A stretch of DNA of 41,480 nt from Desulfovibrio sp. (GTDB lineage: Bacteria > Desulfobacterota > Desulfovibrionia > Desulfovibrionales > Desulfovibrionaceae): NCBI GenBank assembly GCA_014804965.1, contig JAAUYU010000012.1:67493-108972 (forward strand), given 5' to 3'. The translations under genes were made by a program, and so were the position numbers. Below the pieces are notes generated by a model, which ran no database searches, was not told where the DNA came from, and saw only the letters and a program-made list of their open reading frames with translations. Shown in pieces: positions 24,777 to 32,358 of the stretch (the first letter of the stretch is position 1; every line of letters starts with the position of its first letter).

Positions 24777-26999
24777 ATGAGCGACGGGATGGAGAAAAAT
24801 ACGGCCCAGGCAGAGGGGTGCGCGTCCTTGCGCATAGCGCTGGCTGGCAACCCCAACTGCGGCAAGACGACGGTCTTCAACGCCTATACCGGGGCGCGCC
24901 AGCATGTGGGCAATTACCCGGGCGTGACCGTGGACCGGAAAGAGGGCAGCCTTGAAGTGGACGGCCGCCACATCACCCTTGTGGACCTCCCCGGCGCCTA
25001 CAGCCTCACCGCCTTTACGCAGGAGGAGCTGGTGGCCCGGGGTGAACTCTCCGCGTGCCATGTCCAGGCGGTCATCGACGTGGCGGACGCCTCGGCCCTT
25101 GAGCGCAACCTCCTGCTCACGGTGCAGATGCTGGAAATGGGGATGCCTGTTGTCCTCGCCTGCAACATGATGGACGAGGCCCGCGAGGCGGGCATCCATA
25201 TTGACATGGACCGCCTGGGGAAGCTGCTCCGCATACCTGTGGTTCCCATGATCGCCCGCGAGGGCGAGGGCCTGAACGAGGCCATGCAGGCCGCCATCAA
25301 GATGGCGGACGAGGGGCCGCGCGATCCCTTGCGCCTTTCCTACGGGCCGGACCTCGACACGGCCCTTTTGGAGATGGAGCGCATCATCGAGTCCACGGGG
25401 CTGCTGAAGGGCGTGTACGCCCCGCGCTGGGTGGCCCTCAAGCTGCTGGAAAATGACGAGGTCATCCTGCGCGAGGCCCGCGCCGCGGACGCCGCCGCCA
25501 CGGAGCGCCTGGAGACCCTCTGCCGCAAGACGGCGGCCCATATCCGCGACACCTTCAACGCCGACACCGAGTCCATCATCACGGACCACCGTTACGGCTT
25601 CATCCACAGCATCCTGCGCGACGGCGTGCTGGACAAGGACCCGGGCCGGGACCGCCTCGCCCTTTCCGACAAGATCGACAGGGTGCTCACCAACGCCTTT
25701 TTCGGGCCGCTCATCATGCTGGGCGTGCTCTACCTCATGTACCAGATCACCTTTGAGGTGGGCGCCTATCCGCAGGAATGGGTGGAGGACGGCTTCGACC
25801 TTCTGGGCGACTTCATCACCGACATCCTTCCCGAGGGGCTCGTGCAGTCGCTCCTCGTGGACGGCATCATCGCCGGCGTCGGCGGGGTGCTGAGCTTCGT
25901 GCCGCTCATCATGATCATGTTCGCGCTCATCTCCTTTTTGGAGGACAGCGGCTACATGGCGCGCATGGCCTACATGATGGACCGCCTCTTCCGCTTCTTC
26001 GGGCTGCACGGGGCCTCGGTGATGCCCTATGTCCTTTCCGGCGGCATCGCGGGCGGCTGCGCCATCCCCGGGGCCATGGCGACGCGCACCCTGCGCAGCC
26101 CCAAGGAAAAGCTGGCGACCCTGCTCACGCTTCCCTACATGACCTGCGGCGCCAAACTGCCCATCTTCCTGCTGCTGGCCGGGGCCTTTTTCCCGGAAAA
26201 CGCGGCCACGGTCATGTTCTGCATCATGCTGGCCGGCTGGTTTTTCGCCCTGCTGGTGGCTCGGCTTTTGCGCTCCTCCCTCGTCAAGGGCGAGGCCACG
26301 CCCTTTGTCATGGAGCTCCCCCCCTACCGGATGCCCACGCTTTTGAGCGTGCTTCTGCACTGCTGGGAGCGGGCCTGGATGTACATCAAGAAGGCGGGCA
26401 CCGTGCTTCTGGCCATTTCCGTGGTCATCTGGGCGGCCATGACCTTCCCCTCGTTGCCGGATGACGCCGCGGCCCCGCACGAGGCCCGCATCGCGGCCCT
26501 TGAAGAACGCCTCGAGGCGCTTCCCGAGGGCGCGCCCGAGCGGGAAGCCCTGGACGAGGAGCTTTCTGAGGCGAACAACATCCTTGACGAAGAGAAGCTG
26601 GCCTATTCCGTGGCCGGACGCCTCGGCAAGTGGGTGGAGCCCTTCACTCGGCCCGCGGGCTTTGACTGGCGCACGGACATCGCCCTTATCGCGGGCGTGG
26701 CAGCCAAGGAGGCCGTCGTCTCCACTCTGGGCACGGCCTGGGCTCTGGGCGAGCAGGACCCGGACGAGCCGGAGTCCCTGGCGGAACGCCTTGCCAGCGC
26801 CCCCGGCTGGTCCAAGGCCACGGCGCTCGCGCTCATGTTGTTTGTGCTGCTCTACTCGCCTTGCTTCGTGGCCCTCGTGGTCATCCGCCAGGAGGCCGGA
26901 AGCTGGGGCTGGATGGTGTTCAGCATCGTGTTCAATACTGCGCTCGCCTATGCGGTGGCGGTCATTGTCTACCAGTCCGGCCGCGCCCTCTGGGGCTGA
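24777..26999 (+). CDS. feoB: Ferrous iron transport protein B
   Basis: This 740-residue inner-membrane protein imports ferrous iron. The N-terminal G domain has GNPNCGKTT (G1, 24-32), NYPGVTVDRKEG, DLPGAYSL (G3) and NMMDEA (G4). A membrane region of about eight to ten segments follows, with the FeoB gate signatures (GLHGASVMPYVLSGGIAGGCAIPG, LPYMTCGAKLP). I start at the ATG at 24777 because GGAGG lies 5 bases before it; the track ATG at 24765 has no such site. It has its own Fur-box promoter. No feoA gene is adjacent. A charged 60-residue loop near residues 560-620 (EERLEALPEGAPEREALDEEL) is longer than I expect. Confidence 0.95.
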   Translation: MSDGMEKNTAQAEGCASLRIALAGNPNCGKTTVFNAYTGARQHVGNYPGVTVDRKEGSLEVDGRHITLVDLPGAYSLTAFTQEELVARGELSACHVQAVIDVADASALERNLLLTVQMLEMGMPVVLACNMMDEAREAGIHIDMDRLGKLLRIPVVPMIAREGEGLNEAMQAAIKMADEGPRDPLRLSYGPDLDTALLEMERIIESTGLLKGVYAPRWVALKLLENDEVILREARAADAAATERLETLCRKTAAHIRDTFNADTESIITDHRYGFIHSILRDGVLDKDPGRDRLALSDKIDRVLTNAFFGPLIMLGVLYLMYQITFEVGAYPQEWVEDGFDLLGDFITDILPEGLVQSLLVDGIIAGVGGVLSFVPLIMIMFALISFLEDSGYMARMAYMMDRLFRFFGLHGASVMPYVLSGGIAGGCAIPGAMATRTLRSPKEKLATLLTLPYMTCGAKLPIFLLLAGAFFPENAATVMFCIMLAGWFFALLVARLLRSSLVKGEATPFVMELPPYRMPTLLSVLLHCWERAWMYIKKAGTVLLAISVVIWAAMTFPSLPDDAAAPHEARIAALEERLEALPEGAPEREALDEELSEANNILDEEKLAYSVAGRLGKWVEPFTRPAGFDWRTDIALIAGVAAKEAVVSTLGTAWALGEQDPDEPESLAERLASAPGWSKATALALMLFVLLYSPCFVALVVIRQEAGSWGWMVFSIVFNTALAYAVAVIVYQSGRALWG

Positions 27000-27111
27000 C
27001 GAGCGCATCCCCGCATTTCCCTCTGCCCGTCTTTCCCCGGCTTGACAAGGCCGGGGGAGGGCGGGCATCTTCGTATCCTGCGGCAGGCATTTTTTACGGC
27101 GGGGGGGTCAC

Positions 27112-27654
27112 ATGCGCCCGGTCTTGCTTCTGGCCTTTCTGGCCGCGCTTTTCTGGGCGCAGACGGCCCATGCGTGGGAGGCCTTCACGCCGCGCAAGGC
27201 CACGGGCTATGTGGTGGCGGTGGAGGACGGCAATCTCATCTCCGTGGCCAGCCGCTGGGGCAAGAAAAGCGCGGACTATGTCGTGAGCCTCTACGGCATC
27301 GGCATACCCACCGGGGACCAGCCCTTCGGCAAGGAGGCGCGGGCGACGCTCCTGCGGCTGCTCAGGCCCGGCGCGCGGGTCATCGTCAGCATCGTCGGCG
27401 AGGGTGAGGGCGGGGTGGTGTATGCGCTCGTGCAGGCGGACGGCCGCTCGGTGAACAATCTTCTGGTGGATGAGGGCCTCGCCTGGGTGGACAGGTCCAC
27501 CTGCAAGGCCATGCTCTGCCGCCGCTGGCATATCGAGGAGCACAGCGCCATCAAGGAAAGGCGCGGCATCTGGAGCCTCAACATGTCTAGCCCGCCCTGG
27601 CAGTGGGGCGGCAACACGGGCGCAGGCGCAAAGACGCGGCCCGACGGGAAATAA
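27112..27654 (+). CDS. Secreted SNase-fold protein with degenerate catalytic site
   Basis: The 180-residue protein has a signal peptide (MRPVLLLAFLAALFWAQTAHA, cleavage near 21-22) and an SNase-like core: DGNLISV, SLYGIGIPTGD and LLRPGARVIVSIV..RSVNNLLVDEGLAWVD, ending KERRGIWS. The catalytic residues of active SNase are missing: the DGDT equivalent is DGNL (39-42), the R-L-x-G-I-D-x-P-E equivalent is SLYGIGIPT, and no DRxGR is present (EGGVV). It is likely a binding or scaffold protein of the periplasm. A ggcggggggg region precedes the ATG. It is four bases from the next gene, so it is co-transcribed. Compare the intact SNase at 13.0-13.7 kb. Confidence 0.7.
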   Translation: MRPVLLLAFLAALFWAQTAHAWEAFTPRKATGYVVAVEDGNLISVASRWGKKSADYVVSLYGIGIPTGDQPFGKEARATLLRLLRPGARVIVSIVGEGEGGVVYALVQADGRSVNNLLVDEGLAWVDRSTCKAMLCRRWHIEEHSAIKERRGIWSLNMSSPPWQWGGNTGAGAKTRPDGK

Positions 27655-27657
27655 GCC

Positions 27658-28077
27658 ATGAAGGGACCTGTCATGCAGGAAGTGGAGCAGTTTACGGCGG
27701 ACTGGAAGCAGGACCCGCTCCACGTCAAGCCGGCCTTTGAAGCCTGGGGAGAGTTTCTTGCGGGCCTTGACGACGTGAACCTCGATTTCAAGGCGCGCCC
27801 CGGCATCAGCTATTCCCTGCGGGCGCGCCACGCCGCGCAGAAGGCGCGCGAGCTCTTCGTGCTCGTGGATGTTGTGGATGACGAGCCGGAAAGCCGCTGG
27901 CTCTCTGTGTGTTTTTATGCCGACATGGTGAACGACCCGGAGGAGCGGGGCGATTTTGTGCCTCAGGGACTCATGGGCGAGGACGCCATGTGCTTCAACC
28001 TCGACGAGGATTCGCCCGAAATGCGGGAGTATATCGCGGCGCGCCTGGCCGAGGCCGCCCGCAATGCCGCAAGCTGA
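27658..28077 (+). CDS. Conserved hypothetical protein, 139 aa
   Basis: I recognise the pattern as a conserved small soluble protein of Desulfovibrio-type genomes but know no function. Landmarks are HVKPAFEAWGEFLAGL, KARPGISYSLRARHAAQKARELFVLVDVVDDEP, and the acidic C-terminal region with SVCFYADMVNDPEERGD and LDEDSPEMREYIAARL. There is no signal peptide and no membrane segment. Another start, the ATG five codons later (27673) behind AAGGGA, is equally possible. It overlaps the following exonuclease gene by 14 bases and follows the SNase-like gene by 3 bases. Confidence 0.6.
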   Translation: MKGPVMQEVEQFTADWKQDPLHVKPAFEAWGEFLAGLDDVNLDFKARPGISYSLRARHAAQKARELFVLVDVVDDEPESRWLSVCFYADMVNDPEERGDFVPQGLMGEDAMCFNLDEDSPEMREYIAARLAEAARNAAS

Positions 28078-28600
28078 ACTGCCTTTCCCCTGCGTAGCCA
28101 TCGACTTTGAGACGTCGGGCCGGGCGGCGCATTTCGCCTGCGCCGTCGGCCTCGTGCGTATCGAGGACGGCCGGGTGACGGCGCGCTTCGAGAGCCTCAT
28201 CAGGCCGCCTTCGTCGCAGGTGTGGTTCACCCATATCCACGGCCTTCGCTGGCGCGACCTGAAAGACCAGCCAACCTTTGCGGAGGTCTGGCCGCTGGCT
28301 GCGGGCATCCTTGAGGGGACGCGCTACCTCTTGGCCCACAACGCGCAGTTCGACAGGCGCGTGCTCCAAGCCTGCTGCTGCGTGGCGGGCCTTGAGCCGC
28401 CGCTACAGCCCTTTCTCTGCACGCTCCGGGGGGCGCGCGCCGCGCCGCTGGGGCTGCGCTCCCGCAGCCTCAACCATGTGTGCGCGTATTTCGGCATTCC
28501 ACTCAACCACCACAATGCCGCCTCCGATGCCGAGGGCTGCGCCCGCATCTACGCCCGCCTGCGCGAACTCGGAGTGAGCGACGCCATCATGCGCATCTGA
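28064..28600 (+). CDS. DEDDh 3'-5' exonuclease, DNA polymerase III epsilon-like
   Basis: The 178-residue protein is a single DnaQ-type exonuclease domain. Exo I is DFETSG (D14, E16), Exo II is HNAQFDRRV (D97), and Exo III is HHNAASDAEG (H150, D155), completing the DEDDh set that holds two metal ions. It would remove nucleotides from DNA 3' ends. The stand-alone, short form is common as a repair or editing exonuclease and differs from the epsilon subunit by lacking the polymerase-binding tail. The ATG at 28064 lies inside the end of the previous gene. Confidence 0.85.
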   Translation: MPQAELPFPCVAIDFETSGRAAHFACAVGLVRIEDGRVTARFESLIRPPSSQVWFTHIHGLRWRDLKDQPTFAEVWPLAAGILEGTRYLLAHNAQFDRRVLQACCCVAGLEPPLQPFLCTLRGARAAPLGLRSRSLNHVCAYFGIPLNHHNAASDAEGCARIYARLRELGVSDAIMRI

Positions 28601-28627
28601 GCCCGTTTTGCGGGAGAAACAGGGGTT

Positions 28628-28656
28628 TTGCATGACAGCGGCATATGCAGTATGCT
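28628..28656 (+). promoter_or_regulatory. Candidate promoter of rmlB-rmlA-rmlC
   Basis: TTGCAT (28628-28633) and TATGCT (28651-28656) are 17 bases apart. The -10 is good and the -35 weak. GCATA and TATGC around the -10 form a small inverted repeat that might bind a regulator. Confidence 0.4.
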
Positions 28657-28678
28657 CCGGCCGGAAGGAGGTCGCACC

Positions 28679-29779
28679 ATGGCGCATACGCTTCTGATCA
28701 CCGGCGGCGCGGGCTTTATCGGCTCAATGGCCGTGCGCGCGGCGCTTGCCCGTGATGACTGGCGCGTCGTCAATATCGACAAGCTCACCTATTCCGGCAA
28801 CCTCGCTTCCCTCACCGAGGTGGAGGACCACCCCCGCTACAGCTTCATCCAGGCGGATATTGCCGATGCGGCGGCCATGCGCGCTGCCTTTGAGGTGTTC
28901 GAGCCCGACGCGGTCATGCACCTCGCCGCCGAAAGCCATGTGGACCGCTCCATCGACAGCCCGGCGCCCTTTCTGGACACCAATATCCGCGGCACCTTTG
29001 TCCTGCTGGAGGAGGCGCGCCGCTACTGGCAGGGGCTGAAGACCAGCGAGCCGCAAAAAGCAGGGGACTTCCGCTTGCTCCATATCTCGACCGACGAGGT
29101 GTTCGGCGACCTTTCCGACGGAGCAAAGGACGCGCGCTTCAGCGAATCCACACCCTACGCGCCGAGCTCCCCCTATTCGGCGAGCAAGGCCGCGAGCGAC
29201 CACCTCGTGCGCGCATGGCAGCGCACCTACGGGCTGCCCACGCTCATCACCAACTGTTCCAACAATTACGGGCCGCGCCAGTTCCCGGAAAAGCTCATTC
29301 CGCTCACCATCATCAATGCCCTGGCCGGACGGCAGCTGCCGGTTTACGGCACGGGCGCGCAGGTCCGCGACTGGCTTCATGTGGAGGACCATGTCCGCGC
29401 CCTGCTCACGGTGCTGGCGCGCGGGCGGGTGGGCGAGACCTACACCGTGGGCGGCAACAACGAGCAGAAGAATATCGACGTGGTCCGCGCCATCTGCGGC
29501 CACCTTGAAAAGCTCGCCCCGGACAAGCCCGCAGGGGTGGCCCGCTATGAAGACCTCATCACCTTCGTGACCGACAGGCCGGGCCACGACGGCCGCTATG
29601 CCATCGACGCGGGCAAGATTCGCCGGGAGCTCGGCTGGCGGCCGCGCGTGACCTTTGAGGCTGGGCTTTCCGACACAGTGCGGTGGTATCTCGACAATGA
29701 GGACTGGTGGCGGCCTATCCTGGACGGCACCTACCGTTGCGAGCGCCTCGGGCTCGCCACCGGCATGGAGGGCAAATGA
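28679..29779 (+). CDS. rmlB: dTDP-glucose 4,6-dehydratase
   Basis: The 366-residue SDR enzyme converts dTDP-glucose to dTDP-4-keto-6-deoxyglucose, the second step toward dTDP-L-rhamnose. It shows the NAD-binding GGAGFIG (9-15), STDEVFGDL, and the YxxxK catalytic pair in YSASK, then [17 protein letters not shown]. The ATG at 28679 follows GGAAGGAGG; the track ORF extends 17 codons upstream. Its stop overlaps the rmlA start (ATGA). Product sugars go to O-antigen or other surface glycans. Confidence 0.95.
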   Translation: MAHTLLITGGAGFIGSMAVRAALARDDWRVVNIDKLTYSGNLASLTEVEDHPRYSFIQADIADAAAMRAAFEVFEPDAVMHLAAESHVDRSIDSPAPFLDTNIRGTFVLLEEARRYWQGLKTSEPQKAGDFRLLHISTDEVFGDLSDGAKDARFSESTPYAPSSPYSASKAASDHLVRAWQRTYGLPTLITNCSNNYGPRQFPEKLIPLTIINALAGRQLPVYGTGAQVRDWLHVEDHVRALLTVLARGRVGETYTVGGNNEQKNIDVVRAICGHLEKLAPDKPAGVARYEDLITFVTDRPGHDGRYAIDAGKIRRELGWRPRVTFEAGLSDTVRWYLDNEDWWRPILDGTYRCERLGLATGMEGK

Positions 29780-30675
29780 GCGCATACAAGGGCATTGTTC
29801 TCGCCGGGGGCAGCGGCACGCGCCTTTACCCCATCACCCTGGGCGTTTCCAAGCAGCTTCTGCCCGTCTATGACAAGCCCATGATCTATTATCCGCTCTC
29901 GGTGCTCATGCTCGGGGGAATCCGGGAGATCCTCGTCATTTCCACGCCCGCGGACCTGCCGCAATACCAGCGCCTTCTGGGTGACGGCTCACACTTCGGG
30001 GTTCGCTTCAGCTATGCCGTGCAGCCGGAGCCCAAGGGCATCGCCCAGGCCTTCCTCATCGGTGAGGAGTTCCTCAGCGGTTCGCCCGTCTGCCTCATTC
30101 TGGGCGACAATGTCTTTCACGGCGAGCATTTTACGGAAAAGCTGAACCGGGCCGTGGCGCGCACGAAGGGGGCGACCATTTTCGGCTATCAGGTGCGTGA
30201 CCCGGAGCGCTTCGGCGTGGTGGAATTCGACGCCGCCGGCAACGCCGTCCGTATCGTGGAAAAGCCCGCGCGGCCGCGCTCCCGCTTTGCGGTGACGGGC
30301 CTCTATTTCTATGATTCCTCGGTGGTGGACATCGCGCGTGGGCTCAAGCCCTCGGCCCGCGGTGAGCTTGAGATCACGGCCATCAACCAGACCTATCTCG
30401 AGCGCGGCGAACTCCATGTGGTGCGCCTCGGGCGCGGCTTTGCGTGGCTCGATACGGGCACGCACTCAAGCCTGCTCGAGGCCTCCCTATATGTGGAGAC
30501 CATCGAGGCGCGCCAGGGCCTCAAGGTGGCCTGCCTTGAGGAGATCGCCTGGCAGAACGGCTGGATCAGCGATGCCGAGATGCGCCGGGCGGGCGAGTTT
30601 TTCGGCAAGACGGAATACGGGCAATACCTGCTGCGCCTCTTGGATTCGGCGCAACGCCCGGAAGAGGACGCGTAG
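29776..30675 (+). CDS. rmlA: Glucose-1-phosphate thymidylyltransferase
   Basis: The 299-residue cytoplasmic enzyme joins dTTP and glucose-1-phosphate to form dTDP-glucose, the first step of the rhamnose route. It has [13 protein letters not shown] near residue 9, [25 protein letters not shown], and EKPARPRS. The ATG overlaps the rmlB stop, so translation is coupled. Downstream is a 54-base gap to rmlC with AAGGGAGATC as its ribosome-binding site. Confidence 0.96.
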   Translation: MSAYKGIVLAGGSGTRLYPITLGVSKQLLPVYDKPMIYYPLSVLMLGGIREILVISTPADLPQYQRLLGDGSHFGVRFSYAVQPEPKGIAQAFLIGEEFLSGSPVCLILGDNVFHGEHFTEKLNRAVARTKGATIFGYQVRDPERFGVVEFDAAGNAVRIVEKPARPRSRFAVTGLYFYDSSVVDIARGLKPSARGELEITAINQTYLERGELHVVRLGRGFAWLDTGTHSSLLEASLYVETIEARQGLKVACLEEIAWQNGWISDAEMRRAGEFFGKTEYGQYLLRLLDSAQRPEEDA

Positions 30676-30729
30676 GCGGGCCCGCACCGGGCGCAGGCCT
30701 TACTGTGGAAAAAGGGAGATCCTGGGCAG

Positions 30730-31275
30730 ATGGAATTTCAGATACTTGCCGCCGTAGGGCCGGTGGTGATGACGCCGCTTGTGCATGGCGATGCGCGCGG
30801 CTACTTCATGGAGACCTTCCGGCAGAACGACTTTGCGCGCCATTGCGGCGAGCATGTCTTTGTGCAGGATAACCAGAGCCGCTCGCGCGGGGGCGTTTTG
30901 CGCGGGCTGCACTACCAGTTGCGCCAGCCCCAGGGCAAGCTCCTGCGGGTCATCAGCGGCAGGGTGTTCGACGTGGCCGTGGATTTGCGCCGCTCCTCCC
31001 CCCACTTCGGCAAGAGCTATTCCATGGTGCTCGATACGGTGGAGCACCGCATGTTCTGGGTTCCGCCGGGGTTTGCCCACGGCTTCCTCGTGCTCGGCGA
31101 CGGCGCGGAATTTGTCTACAAATGCACCACCTACTATGATCCCGGCGACGAATATTGCCTGAAGTGGGATGACCCGGCGCTGTGCATCGACTGGCCGCTG
31201 CCCGTGGGTGGACCCATCCTTTCGGAAAAGGACACGCGCGGGCTGCCGCTGGCCGAGTGTCCCACCTTTGCCTGA
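30730..31275 (+). CDS. rmlC: dTDP-4-dehydrorhamnose 3,5-epimerase
   Basis: The 181-residue cupin-fold enzyme epimerises dTDP-4-keto-6-deoxyglucose, the third step of dTDP-L-rhamnose synthesis. RGLHYQ (catalytic H61), DVAVDLRRSSP, and PPGFAHGFLVL identify the family. The last step, rmlD, is absent from the window; it may lie elsewhere, or the sugar may be another deoxyhexose. The end lies in a hairpin shared with the converging gene. Confidence 0.95.
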   Translation: MEFQILAAVGPVVMTPLVHGDARGYFMETFRQNDFARHCGEHVFVQDNQSRSRGGVLRGLHYQLRQPQGKLLRVISGRVFDVAVDLRRSSPHFGKSYSMVLDTVEHRMFWVPPGFAHGFLVLGDGAEFVYKCTTYYDPGDEYCLKWDDPALCIDWPLPVGGPILSEKDTRGLPLAECPTFA

Positions 31276-31297
31276 GGCGCGGGCTTGCGCGCCTCAG
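31272..31297. terminator. Hairpin holding both converging stop codons
   Basis: A 10-bp stem (CTGAGGCGCG and CGCGCCTCAG) with a 6-base loop spans the 18-base gap between rmlC and the leftward gene. The rmlC TGA is in the left arm, and the TGA of the leftward gene is in the right arm. It should act as a shared, T-poor terminator. Confidence 0.55.
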
Positions 31298-32358
31298 CCG
31301 GCACTGCCACTGATGCCCCGAAGCCAGGCCATATACTCGGGAAACTCCTTCTCCAGCAGCTTGCGCGCGTTGTCCTCCGCCACGGTGTAGCGGCTGGCCG
31401 ACATTTTTCCGGTGCCCACCCAGTGGCGCAGATAGCGCGTGTAGTCAAAGTGCCGGGCATGGAAGCCCAGGGCATGCATGGCGCGAAACCAGGGCACCTC
31501 GATGTCCAGATTGTACGAACCGCAGGCGCCGTAGGCCCCTGGCGGCAGCGCCGGCCCGAAGGGCATACTGTGGGGTCGCGTCCTTTCCAGGTCAAGCAGG
31601 CAAAACCATTCGTTGACGCGGCATTCCGGCAGGGGCCAGGGCTGCTGGTCAAAATATTCGGGAAAGCATACCTCATAGGGACGCACGAATATGCCCAGTT
31701 CGCGCGCGCGGGAGTAGAGGCGGCGCAGCTTGGCGGCATCCGGCCGGAATTCTTCGTAGCGCTCCGGCGTGCAGGCGGGACGCCCCATGACATCCTGCAC
31801 CACCTTGGCCGAATGCGCCGGACAGTTCCAGCATTGCCCAAGCTGGCCGATGGCGAAGGCGTCCCCCATGGCCGCCAGCATCTCCCCCAGCGCATCTCCG
31901 AACACATAAATGTCGTTGTGCATGAGCAGCAGCTTGCGGCTCTCGCTGTGCTCGAAGGCGTTCTGGTAGCGGATGGAGAGGCGGTAGGCCGCATCGTCAA
32001 GGCGCGCCGGATCCGGGGCCTCGAGCGCGAGCCAATGTTCCGGCTGGGAGACGCGGCAGGGCCAGTCCAGCACCTCTTGCAGATAACGGGCGACCACATA
32101 GGGGCTCACGCTGTCGTAGCGCGAGCCCATGGGCTCGTACTGGAGCCAGATCGTCCCCACATGTGCGCTGCTCTGCCTGAGCAGCGACAGTACGGAGAGC
32201 GCCGTCTGGTAAGGCTTGGCGAAGATGTTGACGGCCACGTCCACGCGCTCGGCCGCTATCCCGGCGACGTGTTCGTCCGGCACGGCGTCGGCCGACAGCG
32301 TGGCCGGGGGCGCTGGTTCTTGCTCCGGCGCCGATGTGGCCGGTCCGGCTGTGCTCAT
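31294..32358 (-). CDS. Glycosyltransferase-like protein, function unknown
   Basis: I do not recognise a family with certainty. The 354-residue protein has no signal peptide; an acidic, Ala/Pro-rich N-terminus precedes a likely GT-A type core: VAVNIFAKPYQTALSVLSLLRQ, and a possible DxD-type metal site in LLMHNDIYVFGD (D149, D155), then YLRHWVGTGKMSASRY near the end. The layout suggests transfer of sugars to a surface or glycogen-like polymer; this is inference. The track start at 32361 is TTG, and the ATG at 32358 behind GGGAGGA is better; it overlaps the glgB stop by one base. It is the last gene of a leftward operon. Confidence 0.55.
   Translation of the reverse strand: MSTAGPATSAPEQEPAPPATLSADAVPDEHVAGIAAERVDVAVNIFAKPYQTALSVLSLLRQSSAHVGTIWLQYEPMGSRYDSVSPYVVARYLQEVLDWPCRVSQPEHWLALEAPDPARLDDAAYRLSIRYQNAFEHSESRKLLLMHNDIYVFGDALGEMLAAMGDAFAIGQLGQCWNCPAHSAKVVQDVMGRPACTPERYEEFRPDAAKLRRLYSRARELGIFVRPYEVCFPEYFDQQPWPLPECRVNEWFCLLDLERTRPHSMPFGPALPPGAYGACGSYNLDIEVPWFRAMHALGFHARHFDYTRYLRHWVGTGKMSASRYTVAEDNARKLLEKEFPEYMAWLRGISGSAG

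Noticed and set aside
27042-27071. Sigma-70 promoter before the SNase-like gene
   Set aside because: TTGACA is present but no acceptable -10 lies at 16-18 bases (GCATCT or CATCTT), so it is reported only as part of the shared 15-base word.
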